Shown here: piece after piece, positions 36,540 through 45,698 of the stretch
How the letters are laid out: every line of letters begins with the position of its first letter
Position numbering within the stretch: position 1 is the first letter of the stretch
From: Prochlorococcus sp. AG-670-O17
GTDB taxonomy: Bacteria > Cyanobacteriota > Cyanobacteriia > PCC-6307 > Cyanobiaceae
Length of the DNA: 52,557 nt
Assembly: GCA_003211315.1 (NCBI GenBank)
Contig: QCTC01000006.1
Location: 1-52,557 of the forward strand
Reading direction: 5' to 3'
Translations under genes and position numbers: made by a program
The notes under the pieces: model-generated
What the model was told of the DNA's origin: nothing
The model's input: the letters and a program-made list of their open reading frames with translations, nothing else
The model's database searches: none

Positions 36540-37730
36540 TTATTTAATATATTCCTTTAAAACCCCATTCCTGTTTGGATGTCTTAGCTTTCTCAGCGCT
36601 TTTGCTTCTATTTGTCTAATTCTTTCTCTTGTAACATCAAAAATTTGCCCTATTTCTTCAAGAGTTTTCATTCTTCCATCATCTATTCCATATCTCAGTC
36701 TAAGAACATCCCTTTCTCTTGGACTTAATGTCGCCAAAACCCCTTCTAAATCTTCTCTTAATAAAGTTTTAGATACATCCTGCTCTGGATTCTCAATATC
36801 AGCCTCTATAAAGTCTCCAAGCCTTGAATCCTCTTCTTTCCCTATCGGTGTCTCTAGAGAAATTGGAAGCTGAGCGCTTTTAGCTATAAATCTTAATTTT
36901 TCAATTGTCATTTCCATACTCTCAGCTATTTCCTCTTCGCTAGGCTTTCTTCCGAATTCTTGACTAAGAACTTTTGTTGTTTTTTTTATTCTAGAAATTG
37001 TTTCATACAAGTGAACAGGTAATCTGATCGTTCTACTTTGATCTGCTATCGCTCGTGTAATCGCTTGACGAATCCACCAAGTAGCATAGGTAGAAAATTT
37101 ATAACCTTTTTCATGGTCAAATTTTTCTGCAGCCCTGATTAAACCTAAGCTTCCTTCTTGTATTAAATCTTGAAAAGATAGCCCTCTATTCATATATTTC
37201 TTCGCTATTGAGACAACTAATCTTAAATTAGATTGAACCATCTTCTCTTTAGCTCTTCTACCTAAGAGAAGTCTTCTTCTGAATTTAGAGAGAGGCATAT
37301 CTGTTAATTCAGCCCATTCCCTAACTGAAGGAAAATGTCCCTTCTCAGACTCGTATTGTGTAGCTAACTCTTCAAGTTGGAGTAAATCAGCTATTTTTCT
37401 AGCAAGTTCAATTTCTTCATCAGGTCTTAATAATCTAATTCTTCCAATTTCTTGAAGATAAACTCTTATAGAATCTTCTGTATATATTCCCTTTGGTCCA
37501 AGCTTTACGCTATCGATAGCTTTTGCCTCTTCATCAGAACCATTAAATTCATCATTATTTTTAATACTTCCCTTATCATTAACAAGCTCTTGTTGTGAGT
37601 TTTGAATAGGATCTTGTTTGTTGATAATTTCTTCCTCTCGATCGTGTGTAAAATTTGAATCAATTTTTTTATTAATTTTTTTCTTGGAACTAGGATTAGA
37701 ACTTTTTGATTTTGTTGCAGCTGGACACAT
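36540..37730 (-). CDS. rpoD: Principal RNA polymerase sigma factor (group 1 sigma-70)
   Basis: 396 residues. The first 75 are polar, Lys/Ser/Asn/Glu-rich and likely disordered, in place of the long region 1.1 of E. coli. Region 1.2 is at about 85-117 and region 2 at about 160-232, with [19 protein letters not shown] (core binding) and [14 protein letters not shown] (2.3-2.4). Region 3 follows. Region 4 is at about 330-390 with [14 protein letters not shown] and the helix-turn-helix [18 protein letters not shown]. These are near-consensus primary sigma sequences. A clear AAAGGAG lies six bases before the ATG. The gene is divergent from priA. Confidence 0.95.
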   Translation of the reverse strand: MCPAATKSKSSNPSSKKKINKKIDSNFTHDREEEIINKQDPIQNSQQELVNDKGSIKNNDEFNGSDEEAKAIDSVKLGPKGIYTEDSIRVYLQEIGRIRLLRPDEEIELARKIADLLQLEELATQYESEKGHFPSVREWAELTDMPLSKFRRRLLLGRRAKEKMVQSNLRLVVSIAKKYMNRGLSFQDLIQEGSLGLIRAAEKFDHEKGYKFSTYATWWIRQAITRAIADQSRTIRLPVHLYETISRIKKTTKVLSQEFGRKPSEEEIAESMEMTIEKLRFIAKSAQLPISLETPIGKEEDSRLGDFIEADIENPEQDVSKTLLREDLEGVLATLSPRERDVLRLRYGIDDGRMKTLEEIGQIFDVTRERIRQIEAKALRKLRHPNRNGVLKEYIK

Positions 37731-37736
37731 AGTGGA

Positions 37737-37743
37737 CTCCTTT
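37737..37743 (-). promoter_or_regulatory. Strong Shine-Dalgarno of rpoD
   Basis: AAAGGAG on the minus strand, six bases before the rpoD ATG. Most genes in this window have weak or no recognisable ribosome binding site, so this good match stands out and fixes the start. Confidence 0.8.
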
Positions 37744-38061
37744 CTACGGTGAATTTAACTAGGAAAGAATTTAATTAAGACGGTTTTATACACTTAGTAG
37801 TAAAATTTCGCCTTAAATATTAGAAGAACTAACTCACAAGAATTGTGATTAGATAAAGTTTTTTTTAAATTGTTGAAAAATTTAAATAGTGTTATAGATT
37901 ACCTAAAGTAAAAAGTCTTAGGATTTCTCAGACTGGCAGATCAATTTTTGAAAGTTAATTCAATGATCAAAGCTTCATGTCTCCCTTAAAAACAGGATAC
38001 TTAAAATGTGCAAAAGCACTTTGTGTAATGTTCAACAATCCAATACTAAGAAAAAGTTTTG
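37744..38061. other. Long divergent intergenic region between rpoD and priA
   Basis: About 320 bp without a credible gene. It must hold both promoters. It contains a 15-bp palindrome TCACAA-GAA-TTGTGA at 37834-37848, about 105 bp upstream of rpoD, and a small GTGC-AAAA-GCAC hairpin at about 38007-38018 near priA. The length is large for this compact backbone. A small RNA is possible but no clear promoter-terminator pair could be placed. Confidence 0.5.
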
Positions 38062-40335
38062 ATGCCGGCAAGTAATAATTTATCAAATACCTTTTTAAAG
38101 TTTGAGGTATTACTTGATATAGGTAGTCATACCAATACTTTTTCTTATTTAGATGGTGATAATCTTGGAGTGGAAATTGGAGATATTGTTTCAGTAAGAC
38201 TTAAAGGAAGACTCTTGAATGGACTCACGATTTCTAAAAGTCCTTTTTTAAAGACAGATAAAAATAAAAAAGATTTTGATGCAGAATCTAATTTTGAATA
38301 TTTATCCATACAAAGTATTGTCCAAAAAAAAGTGATTCAAGATTGGTGGAGAGAATGGTTGGAGGCTCTAGCTTTATTTTATCGGGTAAGTACTTTAAAA
38401 ATGTTTAAAACAGCTTTTCCTCCGGGATGGATTGGTAAACATAAAAAATTATCTCAAAACTTCAAATATCAAATATGGATTGAATCCCAAATAGATTTGG
38501 AATTCAATAATGATCAATTAACAAAGAGAGAACTTTTATTAATAAATATGTTGCGTCTTAGAGGAAATTGGCAAAGCGAATTATTGAGGTTTGGTTTTAA
38601 TTCAACACTTATAAATTCAATGGTTGGTAAAAAACTATTAACAAAGACTAAAAGAAAAAAAATAGTTAATACCAAATTAAATTCTTTTAAAAATGATTGT
38701 ATTGAATTAAAAAGACCAAATCTCACTAAGGAACAAAAAAATGTATATGGAAAAATGCAAGAGATGCGACCTGGAGATGTCTGTTTGTTATGGGGAGAAA
38801 CAGGTTCAGGAAAAACAGAGGTTTATATGAGAATGGCTGAAGATCAACTACTTGATAAAAAGAGCTGTTTAATATTGGCCCCAGAAATTGGCTTGATTCC
38901 ACAACTTATTGATAGATTCAGTAAAAGATTTCAAAGTGAGGTTTTTGAGTATCACAGTAATTGTTCTTCGAGTCATAGAACTTTAGTTTGGAAAAAGATA
39001 ATAGACGGAGAAGAACCTCTTATAGTTATTGGCACAAGGTCTGCAGTATTCCTTCCTATTAAGAATTTAGGATTAATAATAATGGATGAAGAACATGACG
39101 TTTCATATAAGCAAGACAGCCCAATGCCTTGTTACGATGCAAGAGATGTTGCTCTTGAAAGAGTAAAAAGAAATCCAGCAAAGCTAATTTTCGGAAGTGC
39201 AACTCCTTCAATGAGGACTTGGAAAAGGGTTGTTTTTGAAAAAAAGTTAAAGTTGCTGAGAATGAAAGAAAGAATATCTCGTACTGAAATACCGGAAATT
39301 AAAGTCGTTGATATGCGTTGTGAATTTAAAAAGGGAAATACAAAAATCTTTTGTAGCGAATTATTAAAATTAATTTCTCAGCTTAAAGAGAATCAGGAAC
39401 AAGCATTATTTTTGATTCCTAGAAGAGGTTATAACGGTTTTCTAAGTTGTAGAAATTGTGGATTTATAATCAATTGCCCTAATTGTGATGTACCTTTATC
39501 TGTTCATGTAGGCTCACAAGGTAAAAAGTGGCTTAGCTGTCATTGGTGTGATCATAAAGCAAAACTTATCAACTCTTGTCCAGATTGTGAATCAAATGCC
39601 TTTAAGCCTTTTGGTATAGGGACTCAGAGGGTCATTGAATTCTTGAATAATGAATTTCCCGAATTGAGGGTTCTTCGTTTTGATAGAGACACTACCTCAG
39701 GTAAAGATGGTCATAGAAATATTCTTTCAAAATTTTCAAATGGTAATGCAGATATTCTTGTAGGAACCCAAATGTTAGCAAAAGGTATTGATCTCCCCAA
39801 TGTTACTCTTTCAGTTGTTATTGCCGCAGATGGACTACTTCACCGCCCAGATATTTCAGCAGAAGAAAAATCATTACAATTATTTCTACAATTAGCTGGC
39901 AGAGCAGGTAGAGCTAAAAAGTCAGGAAAGGTTATATTTCAAACGTATAAACCAAGTCATCCTGTACTCTCTTATCTTAAAAATAGAAATTACGAGGGGT
40001 TTTTATCTGAAAGTTCCAAATTAAGAAAAGATGCGAAACTATTTCCTTTTTGTAAGGTATGTCTTTTAAAAGTTTCTGGGGAGAACTTCGAATGTACTGA
40101 AATAACGGCGGCTAAGCTAGCGAAATATTTGATATCTTTTTGTAAAGATAATAAGTGGACAGTAATTGGTCCTGCTCCAAGTTTAATATCAAAAGTTGGG
40201 AATAAATTTAGGTGGCAAATATTAATGCACGGTCCAGAAAACTCGGAATTCCCTTTACCTGATAGGTTTAATCTTTGGAAAAGAATACCTAAAAATGTGT
40301 ATTTATCAATTGATCTGAATCCGGTAGAGTTATAG
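38062..40335 (+). CDS. priA: Primosomal protein N' (replication restart helicase)
   Basis: 3'-5' helicase that reloads the replisome at collapsed forks. Numbered from ATG 38062 (757 residues), the Walker A GETGSGKT is at 245-252 and DEEH (Walker B) at 342-345. The zinc region has eight cysteines at 463, 466, 472, 475, 493, 496, 506 and 509 in four CxxC-type pairs. AGRAGRAKKSGKVIFQT marks helicase motif VI. The N-terminal DNA-binding domain is present but divergent. It is the last core gene before the polysaccharide island. Confidence 0.95.
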   Translation: MPASNNLSNTFLKFEVLLDIGSHTNTFSYLDGDNLGVEIGDIVSVRLKGRLLNGLTISKSPFLKTDKNKKDFDAESNFEYLSIQSIVQKKVIQDWWREWLEALALFYRVSTLKMFKTAFPPGWIGKHKKLSQNFKYQIWIESQIDLEFNNDQLTKRELLLINMLRLRGNWQSELLRFGFNSTLINSMVGKKLLTKTKRKKIVNTKLNSFKNDCIELKRPNLTKEQKNVYGKMQEMRPGDVCLLWGETGSGKTEVYMRMAEDQLLDKKSCLILAPEIGLIPQLIDRFSKRFQSEVFEYHSNCSSSHRTLVWKKIIDGEEPLIVIGTRSAVFLPIKNLGLIIMDEEHDVSYKQDSPMPCYDARDVALERVKRNPAKLIFGSATPSMRTWKRVVFEKKLKLLRMKERISRTEIPEIKVVDMRCEFKKGNTKIFCSELLKLISQLKENQEQALFLIPRRGYNGFLSCRNCGFIINCPNCDVPLSVHVGSQGKKWLSCHWCDHKAKLINSCPDCESNAFKPFGIGTQRVIEFLNNEFPELRVLRFDRDTTSGKDGHRNILSKFSNGNADILVGTQMLAKGIDLPNVTLSVVIAADGLLHRPDISAEEKSLQLFLQLAGRAGRAKKSGKVIFQTYKPSHPVLSYLKNRNYEGFLSESSKLRKDAKLFPFCKVCLLKVSGENFECTEITAAKLAKYLISFCKDNKWTVIGPAPSLISKVGNKFRWQILMHGPENSEFPLPDRFNLWKRIPKNVYLSIDLNPVEL

Positions 40336-40523
40336 CTCCTATTCATATATTATTAAATTTATATTTTTAATAAATATGTTTTAAATTTTTATTTTATTTA
40401 TAAAAAATGATCAAAATTAAATTTAAAGGAATTCTATTTTTTCTTAAAATTATCTAGGCATGTTAAATTAAAAAAAATATTTTTAAAAATTTTTTTAGAT
40501 TACATACATATTCTGATTTTGAA
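40336..40523. other. AT-rich spacer at the core-to-island boundary
   Basis: 188 bp between priA and the WecA-like gene. It is almost pure A+T in places. An eight-base inverted repeat TTATTAAA / TTTAATAA (40350-40373) just after priA could be a weak transcription end. No tRNA, integrase site or direct repeat was found that would explain island insertion. Confidence 0.5.
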
Positions 40524-41609
40524 ATGCAGTTGACAATAACTATTTTTTTTAACTTACTAATTTCTTTTTTAATTAGTTTCTATTCGGTTCCTATCATAAA
40601 TAAAATTGGATCATTTCATTCTTTACTAGATGAACCTAATAAGAGGAAACAAAAATTAAATCCTATTGTAAGAATTGGAGGGGTCTCAATGATAATTACC
40701 TTTATTTTCACAATATTTTTCACTTACATATTAACTTTTTCTATATTTAAAGAAATTATATTTAATCAATATATATTTGTCTTGGTAGTTGGTTCTTTTC
40801 TATATTTTTTAGTTGGTTTTTTAGATGATCTATTTACAATCTCTCCTCTTAAAAGATTATTTTCACAATTGTTAATTGCAATTTGGGTTGTAAATCAAGA
40901 TATTAAAATTAACAACATATATTTTGATCTTTCATGGTTAGATTTAAATCCTATAAACATTGAACTGAATCTATTTTTTTCCTATATATTTAGTATCTTG
41001 TGGATTGTAGGCCTTGTAAATGCTTTCAATTGGTTAGATGGTTTAGATGGCTTAGCCGCAGGTTCATCAATAATTTTAGCAATAACTTTATGCATATTTT
41101 CCCTAATTAATGGTCATTATGATATCGCAATAATAGGAATAACTATAATTGGAATATGCATAGGATTCTTATTTTATAATAAGTATCCTTCTTCAATAAT
41201 TATGGGAGATGGGGGTTCTAATTTATTAGGTTTTTTATTTTCGGCAACAACATTAATAGCAACAACAAGTTTTATAGAAAATACAAATATAATTTATTCT
41301 TTTTTGATGTTAATAATCCCTATTGGAGATATGTTTTTTGTCATTTTAAATAGAATTAAAAATGGATATTCCCCTTTTTATCCTGATAGAAGCCACTTAC
41401 ATTTTAGATTAATTGATATTGGATTTGACCATAATGAAAGTGTAAAACAAATGTATATGTTCTTTATTTTTACGTCATTATTAACGATTTTTTTTCAAAC
41501 AAAAATTTTTAATTTAAGTTTTTTTATAATTTCTTTTTTATTATTCAGTTTAAATTTATACAAAAATAGGAAAAAATATAGTTTGTTTTTTAAAACAAAA
41601 ACAAATTAG
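40524..41609 (+). CDS. WecA/MraY-family polyprenyl-phosphate sugar-1-phosphate transferase
   Basis: Integral membrane enzyme that places the first sugar-1-phosphate (often GlcNAc) on the undecaprenyl carrier, starting O-antigen or another glycan. About ten hydrophobic segments. The catalytic pattern is clear: FLDD at 99-102, NAFNWLDGLDGLAAG at 166-180, MGDGGSNLLGF at 227-237 and SHLHFRL at 290-296, the last being the WecA/TagO histidine motif rather than the MraY one. 361 residues. First gene of the island; convergent with manC. Confidence 0.88.
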   Translation: MQLTITIFFNLLISFLISFYSVPIINKIGSFHSLLDEPNKRKQKLNPIVRIGGVSMIITFIFTIFFTYILTFSIFKEIIFNQYIFVLVVGSFLYFLVGFLDDLFTISPLKRLFSQLLIAIWVVNQDIKINNIYFDLSWLDLNPINIELNLFFSYIFSILWIVGLVNAFNWLDGLDGLAAGSSIILAITLCIFSLINGHYDIAIIGITIIGICIGFLFYNKYPSSIIMGDGGSNLLGFLFSATTLIATTSFIENTNIIYSFLMLIIPIGDMFFVILNRIKNGYSPFYPDRSHLHFRLIDIGFDHNESVKQMYMFFIFTSLLTIFFQTKIFNLSFFIISFLLFSLNLYKNRKKYSLFFKTKTN

Positions 41610-41628
41610 TCACATTAAAAATTTTATC

Positions 41629-43062
41629 TTACTTATCTCTTCCATAATTATCCTCAAATCTAAGAATATCATCCTCCCCAAGATATTCGCCACTTTGAAC
41701 TTCTATTACAATGAGGGTCTCTTCGCCTGGATTAGATAATCTATGTTTTGATTCTTTAGGTATGTAAGTACTTTGATTCTTAGTGAGTATATTTTTCTTG
41801 CCTTCGATTTCAACTTTAGCTATTCCTGAAACTACTATCCAATGTTCAGTTCTGTGAAAATGCTTTTGCAGAGATAAAGATTCACCTGGATTTACAATAA
41901 TTCTCTTAACTTGCCATTTTTCGCCATTTACGATAGATGTGTATGATCCCCAAGGTCTATATACTTTTTTATGTGTTTTTGCTTCCTTATTTCCATCATC
42001 CACCATTTTTTTGAAAATATTTTTTACATCCTGTGAATTTTCTTTATTCGAAATTAATATTGCATCATTTGTCTCCACGATTATGAGATTTTCTATTCCA
42101 ATACCCACTAAAAGTCTTTCTTCACTTCTTAAATAGCAATTTTTAACTTTATCAGTAATAACGTTTCCAGAAATAAAATTATTCTGATCATCTTTTTTTG
42201 ATATTTCCCATAAAGATTGCCAGTTACCAGCATCACTCCAACCAATATTTAAAGGTACAACTAATCCTAAATTTGTTTTTTCCATTATTCCTTTATCAAT
42301 AGATATACTTGGACAATTTGAAAATAGATCTTTAGTTATTCTTTCGAAATCAAGATCAATAATTTTATTTGAGATTGATTTCTTACATATATCAAAAATT
42401 TCGGGACATTTTTCTTCTAATTCTTTTAAGAAAACACTTGTTTTAAAAAAAAATATTCCACTGTTCCAGGAGAATTTCTTATCTAATATAAGTTTATTCG
42501 CTAAATTTAAATTAGGCTTTTCTATAAATCTTGAAATTTTTTCTGGTTTGCAAACTTCATAATTAAGTTTATTCTCAGACTGAATATATCCATAACCAGC
42601 TTCAGGATATTCTGGATTAACTCCAAAAGTTATAATATTTCCTTGATCTGCATATTCTGCCGTTTTTAAAATTATTTCTATAAATTTTTTATTATTTTTT
42701 ATAATGTGATCTGAGGGTAAAATTATAATTAATGGGTCATCGGCTTCCTCTGAAAGTTTAAATGCAGAAATCGCAATAGCTGGAAGTGTATCACGCCCAA
42801 AAGGTTCCAAGAGTATAGATAAAGGCTTTGTATTTATTTCTCTCATTTGTTCTGCTACCAAAAATCTATGCTCCTCATTACAAATAATCAATGGGGGAGT
42901 AAATACATTTTTGAAATTAAATCTTTTCGCAGTCTCTTGAAGAAATGTTTTTGAATTTTGGTGATCTATTTTTAGATACTGCTTAGGATAACTAGGTCTT
43001 GATAAAGGCCACAATCTTGATCCTTGACCTCCGCATAAAATAACAGGAAATATTTTTTTCAT
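41629..43062 (-). CDS. manC: Mannose-1-phosphate guanylyltransferase / mannose-6-phosphate isomerase
   Basis: Bifunctional type II PMI-GMP enzyme of 477 residues. The guanylyltransferase half has GGQGSRLWPLSRPSYPKQ at 11-28 and FIEKP at 179-183. The C-terminal cupin (isomerase) half starts near RPWGSY at 369-374 and carries HFHRTEHW at 401-408 for the metal. It makes GDP-mannose, the substrate of the gmd gene 1.5 kb further on. Confidence 0.94.
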   Translation of the reverse strand: MKKIFPVILCGGQGSRLWPLSRPSYPKQYLKIDHQNSKTFLQETAKRFNFKNVFTPPLIICNEEHRFLVAEQMREINTKPLSILLEPFGRDTLPAIAISAFKLSEEADDPLIIILPSDHIIKNNKKFIEIILKTAEYADQGNIITFGVNPEYPEAGYGYIQSENKLNYEVCKPEKISRFIEKPNLNLANKLILDKKFSWNSGIFFFKTSVFLKELEEKCPEIFDICKKSISNKIIDLDFERITKDLFSNCPSISIDKGIMEKTNLGLVVPLNIGWSDAGNWQSLWEISKKDDQNNFISGNVITDKVKNCYLRSEERLLVGIGIENLIIVETNDAILISNKENSQDVKNIFKKMVDDGNKEAKTHKKVYRPWGSYTSIVNGEKWQVKRIIVNPGESLSLQKHFHRTEHWIVVSGIAKVEIEGKKNILTKNQSTYIPKESKHRLSNPGEETLIVIEVQSGEYLGEDDILRFEDNYGRDK

Positions 43063-43470
43063 TAAAAATCTATAATGTTCAATATTGAATAAATAATTGA
43101 TTTATTATATACTTTTTTTTATAGCATATAGAAATAAAAAAGTTTGAGAATAGAAATTACTTTTTTAAATGTTACCTTTAGTAAGGTAGCGATCATAAAA
43201 AATATTTAAAGAGTTTAAATTTAAAGTTGGCTTTTCATACCATTCAATAAGTTTTGAGATTGGTTTAGCTTCTACTTATTTGAGTTTGTGCCTTTTTGAG
43301 TAAAAATTAAAATCATTAGTTTTAAGTATGTGATTTGATTAAGGAAAGAAGTTAATATGATTATCGCCAAATAAAATAATTTTTTATTAATAAAATGATT
43401 CAAAATTCAATTGATCAAATGTTTTTTATAGTATTATTACATCAAAACAAAATTTAGATATTAGTTTAAA
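43063..43470. other. 408-bp AT-rich divergent gap between manC and galE
   Basis: No convincing gene is seen on either strand. It must contain the promoters of manC and galE. A small dyad TACCTT-TAGT-AAGGTA is at 43173-43188. Short frames are interrupted by stops and show no coding character. It may be decayed island sequence. Confidence 0.5.
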
Positions 43471-44508
43471 ATGTCAGTTATTCTAGTCACTGGCGGAGCT
43501 GGGTTTATAGGTTCACATACTTGTCATCTTTTACTTAAAAATGGTTTAAAAATTATCATATTAGATTCTTTTATTAATAGTAAACCAGATTATATTCAAA
43601 ATTTATCACAATTAAATTTTCAAAATTTTGAAAAAAATTTAAAGATAATAAAAGGAGATTTAAGAAATAAATCTTTCTTAAGAAGAATATTTGCAGGCGT
43701 TATAGAAAAAGGAGAATTTATTGAATCCGTGATACATTTTGCGGGTTTGAAATCAATCAGTGAATCGATAGATAATCCATTTGAATATTGGGATGTAAAT
43801 GTTAAGGGCTCTTTAAATATTTTTAAAGTAATGGAAGAATTTAATTGTAGAAAAATTATTTTTAGTAGTTCTGCATTGGTTTATGATCTTAAAAAAGGTG
43901 GAATATATAATGAGCTTTCTCCAATTAGTCCTCAAAATCCCTATGGAAAAACTAAATTTACAATTGAATGTATCCTGAATGATCTATCAAATAAACATTT
44001 AAATCCTTGGCAAGTTATTATTCTTCGTTACTTTAATCCAATTGGCGCTCATGAATCTGGACTAATTGGAGAGGATCCTGCCTTTATTGCAAGAAATATT
44101 TTTCCAATTATATGTGATGTTGCAGTTAAGAAGAATGATTTTTTTCAAATTTATGGTAACGATTATGAAACTGATGATGGGACACCTGTGAGAGATTATA
44201 TTCATATTATGGATCTTGCAGAGGCTCATTTAGAAGCTTATAAAATTCTAAACAATAATAATATAAAAAATATAGTTTTAAATATTGGGACTGGAAAAGG
44301 AACTAGTGTTTTACAGTTATTAAATATTTTTGAAGAAGTAAATAAAATCAAAATACCTTATGAATTCGTTAATAGGAGGAAGGGAGACCAAGCAATACTG
44401 GTAGCTGATAATTCATTATGTCAAAAGTTTTTAAATTGGAGCCCTAATAAAAACATCTATCAGATGTGTAAGGATGGATGGAATTTCAAGAAAAATTTAA
44501 CTAGTTAA
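43471..44508 (+). CDS. galE: UDP-glucose 4-epimerase
   Basis: NAD-dependent extended SDR of 345 residues that interconverts UDP-Glc and UDP-Gal (or the N-acetyl forms). TGGAGFIGSH is at 7-16, FSSSALVYD at 131-139 carries the catalytic Ser, and Tyr158/Lys162 lie in NPYGKTK. ILRYFNPIGAHESGLIGEDP and DYIHIMDLAEAH are classic GalE sequences. It is convergent with gmd. Confidence 0.92.
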   Translation: MSVILVTGGAGFIGSHTCHLLLKNGLKIIILDSFINSKPDYIQNLSQLNFQNFEKNLKIIKGDLRNKSFLRRIFAGVIEKGEFIESVIHFAGLKSISESIDNPFEYWDVNVKGSLNIFKVMEEFNCRKIIFSSSALVYDLKKGGIYNELSPISPQNPYGKTKFTIECILNDLSNKHLNPWQVIILRYFNPIGAHESGLIGEDPAFIARNIFPIICDVAVKKNDFFQIYGNDYETDDGTPVRDYIHIMDLAEAHLEAYKILNNNNIKNIVLNIGTGKGTSVLQLLNIFEEVNKIKIPYEFVNRRKGDQAILVADNSLCQKFLNWSPNKNIYQMCKDGWNFKKNLTS

Positions 44509-44545
44509 TTTAATTCAATCTAGAATCCATATATACTTTAAAATT

Positions 44546-45628
44546 TCAGATTAATTTAGAATTTATTTCTTTAAGAGATTCTTTTTGGTCATAATTAATC
44601 ATTTCATTTACCATGTCTTCTAAGGATATTTTCGGAACCCATCCAAGTTTTTTTCTTGCTTTACTTGCATCACCTAATAATAAATCTACTTCGGTAGGTC
44701 TAAAATATCTTGAATCTATTTTTATTACTATTTCATTAGTATCTGATCTCCTCCCTACTTCATTATTTCCAATACCTTCCCAAATTATAGATGGGTGTTC
44801 TTTATTCTTATTCCAACCTAGTGCATCAGCTGAAATTTCAATGAACTTTCTAACACTTTCTGTTCTTCCCGATGCAATTACATAATCATCAGGTTTGTCT
44901 TGTTGTAGCATTTGCCATTGCATTTCAACATAATCCTTTGCATGACCCCAATCTCTTTTAGCATCTAAATTTCCAACATAAAGTGTTTTTTCTAGTCCTT
45001 TATCAATTCTAGCTAATCCCCTAGTTATTTTTTTAGTAATAAATGTCTCTCCTCTTCTAGGACTTTCGTGATTGAACAAAATACCATTACATGCAAACAT
45101 TTTATAAGCTTCTCTATAATTGACAGTAATCCAATGAGCATAAAGTTTTGCTACTCCATATGGACTTCTTGGATAAAATGGAGTTAATTCGTTTTGTGGA
45201 CTCTCTCTTACCAACCCATATAACTCACTAGTACTTGCTTGATAAAATTTTGTTTTTTTAACTAAATCTAAAATCTTTATTGCTTCCAGTATTCTTAAAG
45301 TTCCAAGAGCATCACAATTTGCAGTATATTCTGGGGTCTCAAAACTAACGGATACATGACTTTGAGCTGCAAGATTATAAATCTCATCTGGTCTTATTCT
45401 TTGAATGATTTTTATTAAATTCGTACTATCTGTTAAATCTCCATAATGTAAAATCAATCCTTTAGTATCTTCATGCGGATCTTGGTAAATATGATCTATA
45501 CGGAATGTATTAAAGCTACTAGATCTTCTCTTGATACCATGTACCTCATAATTTTTTGATAACAAAAATTCTGCAAGATAGCTACCATCTTGACCAGTTA
45601 CTCCAGTTATAAGCGCTTTTTTGTTCAA
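44546..45628 (-). CDS. gmd: GDP-mannose 4,6-dehydratase
   Basis: Makes GDP-4-keto-6-deoxy-mannose, precursor of GDP-fucose, GDP-rhamnose or GDP-perosamine. [13 protein letters not shown] is at 8-20, the catalytic STSE at 132-135, and Tyr157/Lys161 in [12 protein letters not shown]. 360 residues, near-identical in pattern to bacterial Gmd. ManC, upstream in the pathway, is nearby; the next enzyme (fucose synthase, Rmd or Per) is not in the window. It is the last gene of the minus-strand sugar operon, 70 bp after the CapD-like gene. Confidence 0.95.
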   Translation of the reverse strand: MNKKALITGVTGQDGSYLAEFLLSKNYEVHGIKRRSSSFNTFRIDHIYQDPHEDTKGLILHYGDLTDSTNLIKIIQRIRPDEIYNLAAQSHVSVSFETPEYTANCDALGTLRILEAIKILDLVKKTKFYQASTSELYGLVRESPQNELTPFYPRSPYGVAKLYAHWITVNYREAYKMFACNGILFNHESPRRGETFITKKITRGLARIDKGLEKTLYVGNLDAKRDWGHAKDYVEMQWQMLQQDKPDDYVIASGRTESVRKFIEISADALGWNKNKEHPSIIWEGIGNNEVGRRSDTNEIVIKIDSRYFRPTEVDLLLGDASKARKKLGWVPKISLEDMVNEMINYDQKESLKEINSKLI

Positions 45629-45698
45629 TGTAATAAAGTTGTATATTCATTATATCATTGGGTATTAAGAATTTTTTCATCTAGATTTAGGGTAAAGA

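Noticed and set aside
39990..40346. 118-codon minus-strand frame at the end of priA
   Set aside because: It is antisense to conserved PriA sequence and has no family features of its own.
40336..40523. A tRNA or attachment site at the island boundary
   Set aside because: I looked for a cloverleaf or a tRNA 3' fragment and for direct repeats and found none.
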